A stretch of DNA of 64,000 nt from Thalassotalea piscium (GCF_030295935.1 NZ_AP027362.1:1612001-1676000); one strand, 5' to 3'. Positions 1-10,513 are shown, counted from the stretch's first letter. Notes: generated by a model not told the origin, from the sequence alone. Made by a program: numbers and translations.

Positions 1-70
1 TATAGTTATTAAGTTAACTCTAAGTGTTTAATTTGACTAAATGTACACATATCTGCAATCAAATGGTAAT

Positions 71-92
71 AAAAAAGGGCAGTAAAGCCCTT
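71..92 (-). terminator. Rho-independent terminator of the liu-sco operon
   Basis: Read on the minus strand, a 6-bp stem AAGGGC/GCCCTT (75-92) encloses a 6-nt loop and is followed by six T residues (71-76). It is the first terminator-like structure downstream of scoB. The 121-388 repeat element lies between the gene and this hairpin, so the element is probably part of the operon's 3' untranslated region. The stem is short, so confidence is moderate. Confidence 0.6.
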
Positions 93-120
93 ATTTATTA
101 AGAATATCTTACAAAGTCTA

Positions 121-388
121 TAGGGCGTGTTGAACTTTCGAGTACGAATTTTGTACGAATTAAACATGATTTAATTGAGGCGTAGCGAGTAAAGTGTAGT
201 TATTCTACATAAATGAGCTAGAACAAAAAATAAATCATGTTTAAACGTATCCGTAGGACAGCGCTTCTTTGGCTTTTCTACGGCGTTTTCACTTATTTAT
301 GGGGAACAACCCCACTACATAAGTTCAGCCTTGTATAAACACCAAATAAATCGCTGCAAAAATGTACAGCAAAGATCAACACGCACTA
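121..388. mobile_element. MITE-like element, family 1 (268 bp)
   Basis: This non-coding stretch is bounded by imperfect terminal inverted repeats. The left end reads TAGGGCGTGTTGAACTTTCG, and the right end (369-388), on the opposite strand, reads TAGTGCGTGTTGATCTTTGC. There is no internal reading frame of note. The right end stops 2 bp from the scoB stop codon. A similar end sequence recurs at 39164-39182. Size, non-coding content and terminal repeats fit a miniature inverted-repeat element, but the mobilising transposase is not in the window. Confidence 0.6.
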
Positions 389-390
389 GT

Positions 391-1047
391 TTAAAACTGC
401 ATTTCGGGTACATTCTCAGGAATGACAAGCTCACCCGCAGTAAGTTTAACGATTTCTTCAACCGTTACACCGGGAGCACGTTCAAGTAAATGAAATTTAC
501 CGCCTTTAATTTCAATGAACGCAAGATCAGTAAGTACTCGTTTTATACACCCTTTACCAGTTAAAGGTAACGTACAGTGTTTTAATAGTTTAGATTCACC
601 GTGTTTTGATGCATGTGTCATGGTTACGATAATATTATCTGCGCCGGCAACTAAATCCATTGCGCCGCCCATGCCTTTAATTAACTTGCCAGGGATCATA
701 TATGAGGCAATATTACCATTAACATCAACTTCAAAAGCACCTAATACGGTTAAGTCAACATGTCCACCACGGATCATTGCAAAAGACTCTGCAGAGTCAA
801 ATATTGAAGCGCCTGTTGCCATAGTAACAGTTTGCTTACCTGCATTAATGAGATCTGCGTCTATTTCTTCTTCTGTGGGAAATTGTCCCATGCCTAATAA
901 ACCGTTTTCTGATTGCAACATAACTTCCATACCTTTAGGTACGTAATTTGCCACTAAGGTCGGAATGCCTATTCCTAAGTTTACGTAGTAACCATCTTGT
1001 AATTCTTGTGCGACACGCTGTGCCAATTGCTCTCTTGATAAAGCCAT
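391..1047 (-). CDS. scoB: 3-oxoacid CoA-transferase, beta subunit
   Basis: This 218-residue protein is the B subunit of a class I succinyl-CoA:3-oxoacid CoA-transferase, which moves CoA from succinyl-CoA to acetoacetate. The N-terminal segment YYVNLGIGIPTLVANY and the catalytic-glutamate motif SENGLLGMG at about residues 46-54 are characteristic, and the length is normal for a B subunit. It is the last gene of the minus-strand leucine-degradation operon, 27 bp after scoA. Here it reactivates the acetoacetate made by HMG-CoA lyase, so the divergent thiolase can split acetoacetyl-CoA. Other class I CoA-transferases are related, but the operon supports this assignment. Confidence 0.93.
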   Translation of the reverse strand: MALSREQLAQRVAQELQDGYYVNLGIGIPTLVANYVPKGMEVMLQSENGLLGMGQFPTEEEIDADLINAGKQTVTMATGASIFDSAESFAMIRGGHVDLTVLGAFEVDVNGNIASYMIPGKLIKGMGGAMDLVAGADNIIVTMTHASKHGESKLLKHCTLPLTGKGCIKRVLTDLAFIEIKGGKFHLLERAPGVTVEEIVKLTAGELVIPENVPEMQF

Positions 1048-1074
1048 TATTAACTCCTTACAGACTCTAGGTAT

Positions 1075-1776
1075 TTACTTTTGGCGAATTGTGCGCTGCT
1101 CAATTCGTTTCTCAAAAGTGCCTTGAATTAAACGATCAACATAGATTCCAGGAGTATGGATATGATCAGGATCTAATTCGCCAGGTTCAACTATTTCCTC
1201 AACTTCTACTACTGTAATTTTTCCAGCAGTTGCAGCAAGAGGGTTGAAGTTACGAGCTGTTTTTCTAAATACTAAATTACCGTACCTATCAGCTTTCCAA
1301 GCTTTAACAATGGCAAAATCACCTTTGATAGCTTCTTCAAGAATGTAATGGCGGCCATTAAATTCACGTTCTTCTTTACCTTCGGCTACAGGAGTACCAT
1401 AGCCTGTTGCAGTAAAAAATGCGGGTATGCCTGCACCGCCAGCACGCATTTTTTCAGCAAGCGTTCCTTGAGGTGTTAAAACAACTTCTAACTCACCGCT
1501 CATCATTTGGCGTTCAAATTCGGCGTTTTCACCGACATAAGATGCCACTATTTTACTGATTTGACGATCTGGTAGAAGCACACCTAAACCAAAATCATCA
1601 ACACCACAGTTATTAGAAACGACAGTAAGACCTTTCGACCCTTTACGTTTGATTTCTGCAATTAAATTTTCAGGGATACCACACAAACCAAAACCACCTG
1701 CAATTATGGTCATGTTATCTTCAAGACCTGCCATGGCTTCTTCATAGCTTGACACTACTTTGTCAAATCCGGCCAT
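1075..1776 (-). CDS. scoA: 3-oxoacid CoA-transferase, alpha subunit
   Basis: This 233-residue A subunit pairs with the ScoB product. It shows the glycine-rich segment [17 protein letters not shown] near residue 25 and the CoA-binding region [17 protein letters not shown] near residue 50, both typical of class I CoA-transferase alpha chains. It starts with ATG preceded by a good Shine-Dalgarno sequence (AGGAG on the minus strand). The gene lies 54 bp after mvaB and 27 bp before scoB. Together the two subunits convert acetoacetate plus succinyl-CoA into acetoacetyl-CoA plus succinate. Confidence 0.93.
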   Translation of the reverse strand: MAGFDKVVSSYEEAMAGLEDNMTIIAGGFGLCGIPENLIAEIKRKGSKGLTVVSNNCGVDDFGLGVLLPDRQISKIVASYVGENAEFERQMMSGELEVVLTPQGTLAEKMRAGGAGIPAFFTATGYGTPVAEGKEEREFNGRHYILEEAIKGDFAIVKAWKADRYGNLVFRKTARNFNPLAATAGKITVVEVEEIVEPGELDPDHIHTPGIYVDRLIQGTFEKRIEQRTIRQK

Positions 1777-1830
1777 TGTTTACTCCTTAGTAATAAAAAG
1801 GGACACCCAATAGAAGTTATTTATTGGGTA

Positions 1831-2751
1831 TTATTTTAATATTTGTGCTCGATAGGCATTAGATACTTTTGAAACGGGTTTTTTATCAAGTTTATCGCTG
1901 ATAAACCAACCTGCTTCGAGAAGTTTTTCTATATTAATACCTGTCTTTATGCCTAAACCATTTAATAGGTAGAGAACATCTTCAGTTGCCACATTACCTG
2001 AAGCTCCTTTAGCATACGGACAGCCGCCTAATCCGGCAATGGCACTATCGACTACCATGATCCCAGATTGTAATGCTGTGTAAATGTTAGTTAACGCTTG
2101 TCCATAAGTATCATGAAAATGTACAGCAAGTTTCTCAATAGGTATACGCTGGCTAACAGTGTCTATCATTGTTTTAACACTTGCTGCGGTGCCAACGCCA
2201 ATTGTGTCGCCTAACGATATTTCATAGCACCCCATGTTAAATAACTTTTCAGCGACATCTGCAACTTTCTCAGGCTCAATATGACCTTCGTAAGGACAGC
2301 CAACAACACATGAAACATAGCCTCTTACGTTAATGTTTGCTTTTTTGGCAGCAAGCATTATAGGTTCAAATCTTGCTAAACTTTCATCAATTGAACAATT
2401 AATGTTTTTTTGGCTAAAGCTTTCAGATGCTGCGCCAAATATTGCCACCTCAGACGCATTAACAGCCATTGCGGCTTCAAACCCTTTCATATTTGGCGTT
2501 AATGCCGCGTAGGTTACGTTGTTAATACGGTTTAATTTTTCAAATACTTCGCTTGATGTGGCCATTTGAGGCACCCATTTAGGTGAAACAAAGCTACCAC
2601 TTTCAATATAATTTACCCCAGCGTTCGCTAGTTGTTCGATTAATGCTAGTTTGTCGTCAGCGCTGATCAGCGTTTTCTCATTTTGTAAACCATCACGCGG
2701 GCCAACTTCAACAATTTTCACTTGCTTTGGTAATCGCATTTTTGTCACCAT
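1831..2751 (-). CDS. mvaB: Hydroxymethylglutaryl-CoA lyase
   Basis: This 306-residue TIM-barrel enzyme (HMGL-like family, LiuE) cleaves 3-hydroxy-3-methylglutaryl-CoA to acetoacetate and acetyl-CoA, the last leucine-specific step. Visible motifs are [12 protein letters not shown] near residue 15 (catalytic Arg and Asp), the metal-ligand segment [10 protein letters not shown], and the C-terminal loop [14 protein letters not shown] with the conserved active-site cysteine. The start codon shares one base with the liuD stop (TAATG), so translation is probably coupled. Length is typical of bacterial enzymes. Confidence 0.95.
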   Translation of the reverse strand: MVTKMRLPKQVKIVEVGPRDGLQNEKTLISADDKLALIEQLANAGVNYIESGSFVSPKWVPQMATSSEVFEKLNRINNVTYAALTPNMKGFEAAMAVNASEVAIFGAASESFSQKNINCSIDESLARFEPIMLAAKKANINVRGYVSCVVGCPYEGHIEPEKVADVAEKLFNMGCYEISLGDTIGVGTAASVKTMIDTVSQRIPIEKLAVHFHDTYGQALTNIYTALQSGIMVVDSAIAGLGGCPYAKGASGNVATEDVLYLLNGLGIKTGINIEKLLEAGWFISDKLDKKPVSKVSNAYRAQILK

Positions 2752-4772
2752 TATTTCTCAGTCTCTATTTCTGCTGTAAATGATAATAGTTCACTACCAC
2801 CATCTACCATGTCGCCCTCCACATAAAAGAGAGTGTCGACGGTGCCGTTAGCTGGAGCTTTAATAGTGTGCTCCATTTTCATCGCTTCCATAATCATTAA
2901 AGGCTGATCTTTGGTAACGATATCACCTGTTTTTACCAACACACTGACCATAGTGCCGTTCATTGGCGCAATTAAGCCGTTTTGATCTTCTTGTGCGCTG
3001 TTGTCACCACAATCAGGCTTAACGTGAATAAAATTAAATACTCCATGCTGATGATAGAGGCTGATATGTTGATGATCTTGGGCAATAGTGGCAGAGCTTC
3101 TGTGACCATGATTACTAAACAATAACGTATTACCGTCTATTCTACCTTGGCAGTCATAAGTTCTCTCTGCTACTGTTATCAGATAGTAGATATCGCTGCC
3201 TTGTCTTTTCTGTTCTACAACTACTGGGTATTCAATATCAAGGTGTGATAGCGTTAAATGATGAATATGTGCTTCATTCAAGCGCCAAGCATTAGTCATA
3301 TTCCATGGGGAATATGGGTCTGTGGTTTTAGCCGCAGCTTGGCTAGCTTTTTGTGCTTCAGCAAGTACAAGGTAAAGTGCTGCCATTGGTAGCTCTTCAG
3401 CTAGTTTTTGCGCATCGCTATGAAAAATTTGATCGTGATGTGTTTCAATAAAACCGGTGTCAATATTTTCATTTATAAAAGCAGGGCAGGTTGCCAAATT
3501 GTATAGAAAATCAATGTTTGTAGTTACGCCACTGATTCGATATTCAGACAATGCTTTGGCTAATCGTTGTAAAGCCTTATCTCTATTTTCGTCCCAGACG
3601 ATCAGTTTGGCAATCATAGGATCGTAGAAAACGCTAACTTCGTCACCTTGTCTAACACCGGTATCAACCCTAACATGACGACTTTCTGTTGGTGGTTGTA
3701 GAAACGAAAGCTTTCCTGTAGCAGGTAAAAAGTCATTGTTAGTGTCTTCAGCATAAATACGTGCTTCAAAAGCATGGCCATGAATTCTTAATTGCTCTTG
3801 GCTTTTTGGAAGCTTTTCATTTGCAGCAACACGTAACTGCCACTCAACCAAATCTTGACCTGTTATCAACTCTGTTACAGGGTGCTCTACTTGTAAGCGA
3901 GTATTCATCTCCATAAAGTAAAATGAACCGTCGCTGTCAAGTAAGAACTCTACTGTACCAGCGCCTTGATAACCAATAGCTTTGGCTGATTTAATTGCAG
4001 ACTCACCCATTTGCTGGCGTAAAGCCTCGCTCATACCAAATGCTGGCGCTTCTTCAATTACTTTTTGATGACGACGTTGAACAGAGCAATCACGTTCAAA
4101 TAAATACACTGCATTATCGTGATTATCACAAAACACCTGAATCTCTACATGGCGAGGTTGCGTTAAGTACTTTTCAACAAGCATCGTATCATCACCAAAT
4201 GAAGACTTAGCTTCGCGCTTGGCTGCGGCAAAACCTTCACTAAAATCAGCTTCATTCCACACTTGACGCATGCCTTTGCCGCCACCGCCTGCAGTTGCTT
4301 TGAGTAATACCGGATACCCCATATCATCAGCAGCTTTTTTGATCACTGCTTCTGATTGATCATCACCATGATAACCAGGAACCAGTGGTACATTTGCAGC
4401 TTCCATAATGTTCTTTGCTGCAGACTTTGAGCCCATCGCTTCAATCGCAGAAACAGGAGGCCCTATAAAGATAATGTTTTCTTGTTCGCACTTTCGGCAA
4501 AAATCGGCATTTTCAGAGAGAAATCCATAACCAGGATGAATAGCTTGTGCACCAGTTTTTACTGCGGCAGCAATAACTTTATCTCCTAATAAATAACTTT
4601 CTCTTGAAGGAGAAGGTCCGAGATAAATGGCTTCATCAGCCATATTTACATGAAGTGAATTAGCATCCGCATCTGAATACACAGCTACCGTTAAAATACC
4701 GAGTTTACGCGCTGTTTTTATAATACGACAGGCTATTTCACCACGGTTGGCGATTAAAATTTTTGTAAACAT
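2751..4772 (-). CDS. liuD: Methylcrotonyl-CoA carboxylase, biotin-carrying alpha subunit
   Basis: This 673-residue protein combines, in order, a biotin carboxylase N-domain (residues 1-110, [17 protein letters not shown]), an ATP-grasp domain (about 115-320, including the [16 protein letters not shown] active-site segment), a biotin carboxylase C-domain (about 335-440), a linker and a C-terminal biotinyl domain whose AMKM motif puts the biotinylated lysine at residue 632. With LiuB it carboxylates 3-methylcrotonyl-CoA to 3-methylglutaconyl-CoA. The neighbouring liuB, liuC and mvaB genes distinguish it from propionyl-CoA or geranyl-CoA carboxylase. It starts 4 bp after the end of liuC. Confidence 0.95.
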   Translation of the reverse strand: MFTKILIANRGEIACRIIKTARKLGILTVAVYSDADANSLHVNMADEAIYLGPSPSRESYLLGDKVIAAAVKTGAQAIHPGYGFLSENADFCRKCEQENIIFIGPPVSAIEAMGSKSAAKNIMEAANVPLVPGYHGDDQSEAVIKKAADDMGYPVLLKATAGGGGKGMRQVWNEADFSEGFAAAKREAKSSFGDDTMLVEKYLTQPRHVEIQVFCDNHDNAVYLFERDCSVQRRHQKVIEEAPAFGMSEALRQQMGESAIKSAKAIGYQGAGTVEFLLDSDGSFYFMEMNTRLQVEHPVTELITGQDLVEWQLRVAANEKLPKSQEQLRIHGHAFEARIYAEDTNNDFLPATGKLSFLQPPTESRHVRVDTGVRQGDEVSVFYDPMIAKLIVWDENRDKALQRLAKALSEYRISGVTTNIDFLYNLATCPAFINENIDTGFIETHHDQIFHSDAQKLAEELPMAALYLVLAEAQKASQAAAKTTDPYSPWNMTNAWRLNEAHIHHLTLSHLDIEYPVVVEQKRQGSDIYYLITVAERTYDCQGRIDGNTLLFSNHGHRSSATIAQDHQHISLYHQHGVFNFIHVKPDCGDNSAQEDQNGLIAPMNGTMVSVLVKTGDIVTKDQPLMIMEAMKMEHTIKAPANGTVDTLFYVEGDMVDGGSELLSFTAEIETEK

Positions 4773-4776
4773 GGTG

Positions 4777-5637
4777 TTATCCTTTCTGGTCGGTGACTGA
4801 GTCAGAATTTTTTTCTGAGATTAGCCAATTAGCTGGACGCTTTTCAAAAAATGCAGTTAAACCTTCTTGACCTTCCGATGAAACTCTAATGCTTGCTATT
4901 CGTTCACTTGTTAGGCTTATTAGTGCTTCATTAATGTCTTGATAAGCAATATCTAACGCAAGCTTTTTAGCTTGCTTAACAGCTTCCGGGCTGTTGTTTA
5001 AAATAGTTGTTACCATAGAGTCTACTGTATTATCTAATTCGTTTAATGGTACAACTTCGCTAACTAAGCCTAGTTGTTGTGCTTTATCAGCAAAAAAACG
5101 TTCAGCGGTAATAAAGTATCTACGGCATGCTTTTTGTCCTATGGCGTTAATAACATAAGGGCTGATTGTTGCAGGGATTAAGCCTAGTTTTACTTCACTT
5201 AAGCAAAAGCTTGCTTTGTCACTAGCAATAACTACATCGCAACACGCTGCTAAACCCACGGCACCACCAAAAGCGGCACCTTGAATTTTTGCTATGGTTG
5301 GCTGTGGTAAAAAGTTTAAGGCTTTAAGCATATGAGCAAGTGCGTTGGCATCGGTTAAATTTTCATCTAGTGAATAACTTGCCATGCGTTTCATCCATGC
5401 TAAATCAGCACCAGCACTAAAACTCTTTCCTGTAGAAGCTAGGATCATAAGTTTAATTTCATTGCGACTGGCAATTTCCATAAAAACACGCGTAAGTTGA
5501 GCGATAATTTCATCGTCAAAAGCGTTGTGTTTATCTGGGTTATTTAATGTAACTGTTGCAACTCCGTAGCGGTCTACATCAAATAAAACTTTATCAGATG
5601 TAGTGTTCATACTTTGTTCTATAGATGATGTAGTCAT
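4777..5637 (-). CDS. liuC: Methylglutaconyl-CoA hydratase
   Basis: This 286-residue crotonase-fold enzyme hydrates 3-methylglutaconyl-CoA to HMG-CoA, between the carboxylase and the lyase. The oxyanion-hole signatures are present: GKSFSAGADLAWMK near residue 70 and IQGAAFGGAVGLAACCDVVIAS near residue 120. The first residues are less conserved, so the initiator could be the second in-frame ATG (residue 10). It lies 4 bp from liuD and 9 bp from liuB. Sequence alone does not separate it from other enoyl-CoA hydratases; position in the operon does. Confidence 0.93.
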   Translation of the reverse strand: MTTSSIEQSMNTTSDKVLFDVDRYGVATVTLNNPDKHNAFDDEIIAQLTRVFMEIASRNEIKLMILASTGKSFSAGADLAWMKRMASYSLDENLTDANALAHMLKALNFLPQPTIAKIQGAAFGGAVGLAACCDVVIASDKASFCLSEVKLGLIPATISPYVINAIGQKACRRYFITAERFFADKAQQLGLVSEVVPLNELDNTVDSMVTTILNNSPEAVKQAKKLALDIAYQDINEALISLTSERIASIRVSSEGQEGLTAFFEKRPANWLISEKNSDSVTDQKG

Positions 5638-5646
5638 TTTCTTTTC

Positions 5647-7254
5647 CTACATTCTGAAGATACCAAACTTGGTATCTTCAATAGGTTTATTTAATGAGGC
5701 AGAGATAGCCAAGCCGAGTACCTGTCTGGTTTCAGCTGGGTCAATTACGCCATCGTCCCATAAGCGTGCTGATGCATAATAGGGATGGCCTTGGTGTTCA
5801 TAAGTGTCAATAATCGGCTGTTTAAACGCTTGCTCATCTTCAACAGACCATTGCTCGCCTAATTTATCTTTTTGATCTCGTTTTACTTGCGCTAATACTC
5901 CTGCAGCTTGCTCTCCGCCCATGACAGAAATGCGTGCATTTGGCCACATGAATAAAAAGCGAGGATCGTATGAGCGACCGCACATTCCGTAGTTACCTGC
6001 ACCAAAACTACCCCCAATTAGTACGGTGAACTTAGGTACTTTTGCAGTAGCAACTGCTGTTACCATTTTAGCGCCATGTTTAGCAATGCCACCAGCTTCA
6101 TACTGCTGTCCAACCATAAATCCAGTAATATTTTGCAAGAACACTAATGGAATTTTGCGTTGAGCACAAAGCTCAATAAAGTGAGCCCCTTTTTGTGCTG
6201 ACTCACCAAAAAGTATGCCGTTATTAGCAATAATACCAACGGGGTAACCAAAAATATGTGCGAAACCACATACTAAGGTCGTACCATAAAGTGCCTTAAA
6301 TTCATCAAAAGTACTACCATCAACTACACGAGCAATAACTTCACGAACATCATAGGGTTGACGAGCATCTTTTGGTACAACGCCATAAATTTCTTTGCTA
6401 TCGTATAATGGTTCTTCAACGCTTTGAATATTCATAGTAACTGGTTTAACGCGATTGATATTGTTAATTGCAGTGCGCGCAATTTCCAGAGCATGATGAT
6501 CGTTTTGGGCGTAGTGATCAGCAACACCAGAAGTACGACAGTGCACATCAGCACCACCTAGTTCTTCTGCACTGACCACTTCACCTGTAGCTGCTTTTAC
6601 AAGAGGAGGGCCCGCAAGAAAAATAGTTCCTTGCTCTTTTACTATAATAGATTCGTCAGCCATTGCAGGTACATATGCCCCACCTGCTGTACAAGAGCCC
6701 ATCACTACCGCTATTTGTGGTATAGCTTGGGCTGACATATTGGCCTGGTTAAAAAATATACGACCAAAGTGCTCTTTATCAGGAAATACATCATCTTGGT
6801 TGGGTAGGTTTGCGCCACCTGAATCAACTAAATAAATACAAGGTAAATTGTTTTCTTGTGCGATAGCTTGAGCGCGTAAATGTTTTTTTACGGTTAAAGG
6901 GTAATAAGTACCGCCCTTAACCGTTGCGTCATTGGCTACAATAATGCACTCTTGACCTGACACTCTACCAATACCGGTAATAATACCAGCCGCAGGAATA
7001 TCATTTTTATATACGTCATAAGCAGCAAGTTGTGAGAGTTCTAAGAAAGGCGAACCTGCATCTAATAATGCATACACACGATCGCGAGGGAGTAACTTAC
7101 CACGCGATAGATGGCGCTCTCGACTACGCTCACCACCGCCTAATTTAATTTTTTCTAGTTTACTTTTTAAATCGTTTACTTGCGATTGCATATGCTCAGC
7201 ATTTTCAATAAATTCTGGGCTACGTGTATTTATTTTAGAAGTGATTTTAGCCAC
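5647..7254 (-). CDS. liuB: Methylcrotonyl-CoA carboxylase, beta (carboxyltransferase) subunit
   Basis: This 535-residue carboxyltransferase has an N-terminal half with [24 protein letters not shown] near residue 38 (acyl-CoA side) and a C-terminal half with [20 protein letters not shown] near residue 375 (biotin side). The segment [19 protein letters not shown] is typical of methylcrotonyl-CoA rather than propionyl-CoA carboxylase beta chains. Length matches the LiuB family. It forms the holoenzyme with LiuD and is encoded 9 bp upstream of liuC. Confidence 0.95.
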   Translation of the reverse strand: MAKITSKINTRSPEFIENAEHMQSQVNDLKSKLEKIKLGGGERSRERHLSRGKLLPRDRVYALLDAGSPFLELSQLAAYDVYKNDIPAAGIITGIGRVSGQECIIVANDATVKGGTYYPLTVKKHLRAQAIAQENNLPCIYLVDSGGANLPNQDDVFPDKEHFGRIFFNQANMSAQAIPQIAVVMGSCTAGGAYVPAMADESIIVKEQGTIFLAGPPLVKAATGEVVSAEELGGADVHCRTSGVADHYAQNDHHALEIARTAINNINRVKPVTMNIQSVEEPLYDSKEIYGVVPKDARQPYDVREVIARVVDGSTFDEFKALYGTTLVCGFAHIFGYPVGIIANNGILFGESAQKGAHFIELCAQRKIPLVFLQNITGFMVGQQYEAGGIAKHGAKMVTAVATAKVPKFTVLIGGSFGAGNYGMCGRSYDPRFLFMWPNARISVMGGEQAAGVLAQVKRDQKDKLGEQWSVEDEQAFKQPIIDTYEHQGHPYYASARLWDDGVIDPAETRQVLGLAISASLNKPIEDTKFGIFRM

Positions 7255-7363
7255 GGTATATTACCTTATTAGCTTGTTATTTATTATCAAATGAGAAGTA
7301 AAGTTATTGTGTAGAGTACATAAACGAAAGGTTTGGGTACTCTACTGTAATGATATTACTTTA

Positions 7364-8533
7364 TTATTTTGAGTCGTTAAATAATTCACGACCAATTAGC
7401 ATTCTGCGTATTTCAGAGGTACCAGCGCCTATTTCATAAAGCTTAGCATCGCGTAATAGTCGACCCGCTGGAAATTCATTTATGTAACCGTTTCCGCCAA
7501 GTAACTGTATAGCATCTAATGCCATTTTGGTGGCAAGCTCGGCAGAATATAAAATTACAGCAGCGGCGTCCTTTCTCGTTGTTTCACCACGATCACAAGC
7601 TTGAGCAACCATGTAGATATAAGATTTTGCTGCATTCATTTGGGTATACATATCTGCAACTTTACCTTGTACTAATTGGAATTCGCCAATCGATTGTCCA
7701 AACTGTTGACGGTCGTGAATATAAGGTACAACGAGATCCATACAAGCGTCCATAATACCTAATGGGCCGCCAGAGAGAACAACACGTTCGTAATCAAGGC
7801 CAGACATTAATACACGAACACCTTTGCCTTCTTCACCTAAAATATTTTCTGCAGGAACTTCACAGTTTTCAAAGACAAGTTCACAAGTGTTAGAACCTCG
7901 CATGCCGAGTTTATCGAGTTTTTGATGACGGCTAAAACCAGGGTAGTCACGTTCTACAATAAAAGCGGTAATCCCTTTAGAACCTGCACTTGTGTCTGTT
8001 TTTGCGTAAATAATAAATACATGGGCGTCTGGACCATTAGTGATCCACATTTTATTGCCGTTTAATATGTATTTATCACCTTTTTTGTCTGCACGTAACT
8101 TCATACTGACAACGTCAGAGCCTGCATTAGGCTCTGACATTGCTAAAGCGCCAATATGTTCGCCAGTACATAACTTAGGAAGATACTTTAGTTTTTGTTC
8201 ATGGCTACCATTTTTACTTAATTGATTAAGACATAAGTTAGACATTGCGCCATAACTTAAACCAACTGAAGCCGAAGCTCTTGAGATTTCTTGCATAGCA
8301 ACAACGTGCTCAAGGTACCCTAGGTTTGAACCACCGTATTGTTCCTCAACAGTCATACCTAATAGACCCATGTCACCAAATTTTTGCCATAAGTCCATTG
8401 GAAATTCGTTTTCTTTATCGATAGCTTCAGCGCGTGGGGCTATTTCGTCTCGGGCGAAAGCGTTAACTTGATCGCGGATCATGTCGACCGTTTCACCTAA
8501 ATTAAAGTTGAGTGATGAGTAACGTGAAATCAT
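7364..8533 (-). CDS. liuA: Isovaleryl-CoA dehydrogenase
   Basis: This 389-residue acyl-CoA dehydrogenase oxidises isovaleryl-CoA to 3-methylcrotonyl-CoA with FAD, passing electrons to ETF. Motifs include [18 protein letters not shown] and [17 protein letters not shown] (FAD/substrate site), [17 protein letters not shown] near residue 246 and the C-terminal [19 protein letters not shown]. The glutamate in YERVVL corresponds to the catalytic base peculiar to isovaleryl-CoA dehydrogenases, which in most other acyl-CoA dehydrogenases sits near the C-terminus. It is the first structural gene after liuR, 109 bp before liuB. Confidence 0.95.
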   Translation of the reverse strand: MISRYSSLNFNLGETVDMIRDQVNAFARDEIAPRAEAIDKENEFPMDLWQKFGDMGLLGMTVEEQYGGSNLGYLEHVVAMQEISRASASVGLSYGAMSNLCLNQLSKNGSHEQKLKYLPKLCTGEHIGALAMSEPNAGSDVVSMKLRADKKGDKYILNGNKMWITNGPDAHVFIIYAKTDTSAGSKGITAFIVERDYPGFSRHQKLDKLGMRGSNTCELVFENCEVPAENILGEEGKGVRVLMSGLDYERVVLSGGPLGIMDACMDLVVPYIHDRQQFGQSIGEFQLVQGKVADMYTQMNAAKSYIYMVAQACDRGETTRKDAAAVILYSAELATKMALDAIQLLGGNGYINEFPAGRLLRDAKLYEIGAGTSEIRRMLIGRELFNDSK

Positions 8534-8591
8534 GGTAAATCCTAATAATAATAAGTTGTTGGGGGCGTAATTGGCATGTTATTAGTACAAG

Positions 8592-8984
8592 TTATTTGTC
8601 AATTCTAGCCAGTGTTTCTTTACAATTTGCTTCTAGACCATCGAGCTCTACTAAAACGGCTTGTATATCATCAAGTTGCTGGGTTAAATCAGCTCGTTTT
8701 TGAGTAATTAAGTCCATAATAGTCACTAATTGAGTGACACTACTTTTGTCAGCGTCGTATAATTCAAAGAGTCGGCCAGTTTCAGCAAGCGAAAATCCTA
8801 AACGTTTGCCGCGTAGAATTAACTTTAGCCTAACTCTATCTCTTTGGTTATAAATTCTTGTTTGACCTTTGCGAGTAGGATGAATTAGCCCCTGATCTTC
8901 GTAAAAACGAATACTGCGGGTGGTAATATCAAACTCTTTAGCAAGATCACCTATTGAATAGGTAATTCGAGACGAGGTACTCAT
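8592..8984 (-). CDS. liuR: MerR-family regulator of leucine/isovalerate degradation
   Basis: This 130-residue protein has an N-terminal MerR winged helix (YSIGDLAKEFDITTRSIRFY, residues 9-28, followed by EDQGLIHPTRKGQTRIY) and a C-terminal coiled-coil dimerisation helix (about residues 80-128). LiuR regulators of this type control branched-chain amino acid degradation in many proteobacteria. The gene heads the liu operon, 58 bp upstream of liuA. Two identical-architecture palindromes lie in the region shared with the divergent thiolase gene. No cysteine-rich metal site is visible, consistent with sensing an acyl-CoA rather than a metal. Confidence 0.93.
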   Translation of the reverse strand: MSTSSRITYSIGDLAKEFDITTRSIRFYEDQGLIHPTRKGQTRIYNQRDRVRLKLILRGKRLGFSLAETGRLFELYDADKSSVTQLVTIMDLITQKRADLTQQLDDIQAVLVELDGLEANCKETLARIDK

Positions 8985-9027
8985 ATTTTAGCTCTGTTTT
9001 TCTTTGATGCTCAAACCTTACATGAAG

Positions 9028-9043
9028 TTTACGTAAACGTAAA
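9028..9043. promoter_or_regulatory. Probable LiuR operator 1
   Basis: TTTACGTAAACGTAAA is a 6-4-6 inverted repeat (TTTACG, TAAA, CGTAAA), 44 bp upstream of the liuR start. The same half-sites and spacing recur at 9163-9178. The match in architecture between the two sites, in the region divergent from a MerR-family regulator, is the evidence; binding itself is inferred. Confidence 0.8.
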
Positions 9044-9162
9044 GTTTGAAGTATTTCACTTTAAATAAAAAAGTGATATTTGTGGAAATTTTACCGTACA
9101 GTTATTCTTCTTTGTTCAATTCACTTTCCATCTGGTAATAAAGTAGTATCTAATCGGTTTAC

Positions 9163-9178
9163 TTTACGTTGGCGTAAA
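9163..9178. promoter_or_regulatory. Probable LiuR operator 2 in the thiolase promoter
   Basis: TTTACGTTGGCGTAAA has the same TTTACG-N4-CGTAAA arrangement as operator 1, 135 bp away. It sits between a possible -35 (TTTACT, 9158-9163) and -10 (TAATTT, 9181-9186) of the thiolase gene, overlapping the promoter spacer as MerR-type operators do. The promoter elements themselves are weak matches. Confidence 0.78.
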
Positions 9179-9238
9179 CCTAATTTTTCAGCTAATCTAT
9201 TGCCAATTTTTATCGTTATAAATGTGGAGTACCACTAT

Positions 9239-10423
9239 ATGTCTACTGTTGATCCTATTGTTATTGTTTCTGCTACCCGAACGCCAATGGGTGGTTTTTC
9301 TGGTTGTTTTTCTGCTGTGACCGCGCCTTCTCTTGGTGCTACCGCAATACGTGGTGCCTTAGATGCTGCAAAAATTGCCAATGATCAGGTTGATGAAGTT
9401 ATTATGGGCTGCGTGTTACCTGCTGGTTTAAAGCAAGCACCGGCACGCCAAGCAGCATTAGAAGCTGATATGGCATTATCAACTACTTGTACCACAATCA
9501 ATAAAGTGTGTGGTTCTGGTATGAAAGCAGCGATGCAGGCACATGACGCTTTATTAGCGGGCTCTATTAATATCGCAATTGCAGGCGGTATGGAAAGTAT
9601 GACGAATGCACCACACTTATTACCTTCAGGTCGTTCAGGTATTAAAATGGGACATGGCAAAGTACTAGATCACATGATGACTGACGGTTTAGAAAATGCC
9701 TATGACGGCATAGCAATGGGCTGCTTTGCACAAGAAACAGCAGATGATGCCGGCTTTACTCGTGAGCAAATGGACGAGTATGCAATTCGCTCTTTATCTC
9801 GTGCTAATGCCGCAATTGAAGGTGGAGCATTTAAAAATGAAATTGCCTCAGTAACGGTTAAATCACGCAGAGGTGATGTCGTTGTTGATACTGATGAACA
9901 ACCGGGTAACGCTCGCCCAGATAAAATTCCTTCGTTACGTGCCGCGTTTAAAAAAGACGGTACTATTACCGCTGCTAACTCTAGCTCGATTTCGGACGGT
10001 GCAGCAGCATTAGTAATGATGAAGCAATCAGAAGCAGAAAAACGTGGTTTAACACCTTTATGTAAAATTGTTGCGCATGCAATGCATGCACAAAAACCTG
10101 CCGAATTTACAGTTGCACCTGTTGGCGCTATGAAAAAAGTACTTGAAAAAGCGAATTGGACAACAGCTGACGTTGATTTATGGGAAATCAACGAAGCATT
10201 TGCTATGGTCACTATGTTGGCAATTAAAGAATTAGCGTTAGATGTTGAAAAAGTTAATGTTAACGGTGGTGCCTGTGCATTAGGACACCCGCTAGGCGCT
10301 AGTGGTGCTCGTATCATGGTAACTTTAATTCATGCGCTAAAAAATAAAGGATTGAAGAAAGGTTTAGCCTCACTTTGTATTGGTGGCGGTGAAGCAACGG
10401 CGATAGCTGTTGAAATGCTATAG
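9239..10423 (+). CDS. Acetyl-CoA C-acetyltransferase (thiolase)
   Basis: This 394-residue thiolase splits acetoacetyl-CoA into two acetyl-CoA. It carries the nucleophilic-cysteine motif TTINKVCGSGMKA near residue 88, the histidine motif WEINEAFAM, and the C-terminal NGGACALGHPLGASGARI and CIGGGEA motifs. The frame is open for 159 bp further upstream, but ATG 9239 is chosen because GGAG lies 9 bases before it and the family sequence begins at PIVIVSATRTPMG. A probable LiuR operator lies 61 bp upstream, tying it to the divergent liu operon as the consumer of ScoAB product. Confidence 0.93.
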   Translation: MSTVDPIVIVSATRTPMGGFSGCFSAVTAPSLGATAIRGALDAAKIANDQVDEVIMGCVLPAGLKQAPARQAALEADMALSTTCTTINKVCGSGMKAAMQAHDALLAGSINIAIAGGMESMTNAPHLLPSGRSGIKMGHGKVLDHMMTDGLENAYDGIAMGCFAQETADDAGFTREQMDEYAIRSLSRANAAIEGGAFKNEIASVTVKSRRGDVVVDTDEQPGNARPDKIPSLRAAFKKDGTITAANSSSISDGAAALVMMKQSEAEKRGLTPLCKIVAHAMHAQKPAEFTVAPVGAMKKVLEKANWTTADVDLWEINEAFAMVTMLAIKELALDVEKVNVNGGACALGHPLGASGARIMVTLIHALKNKGLKKGLASLCIGGGEATAIAVEML

Positions 10424-10459
10424 CGTTATTTACCTTCTTATTTAGGTAACTTCATTTTT

Positions 10460-10496
10460 AAGCCGCTGAGCAGTAGTGCTCTGCGGCTTTTCTTTT
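10460..10496 (+). terminator. Rho-independent terminator after the thiolase gene
   Basis: A 7-bp stem AAGCCGC/GCGGCTT, one mismatch, then a 5-bp stem GAGCA/TGCTC with a 4-nt loop, followed by a T-rich tract. It lies 37 bp after the thiolase stop codon. Confidence 0.88.
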
Positions 10497-10513
10497 ACTC
10501 AGTGAATTTGACC

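Noticed and set aside
9700-10317. 205-codon frame antisense to the thiolase gene
   Set aside because: It is the shadow of a strongly conserved gene; the protein has low-complexity composition and no recognisable family.
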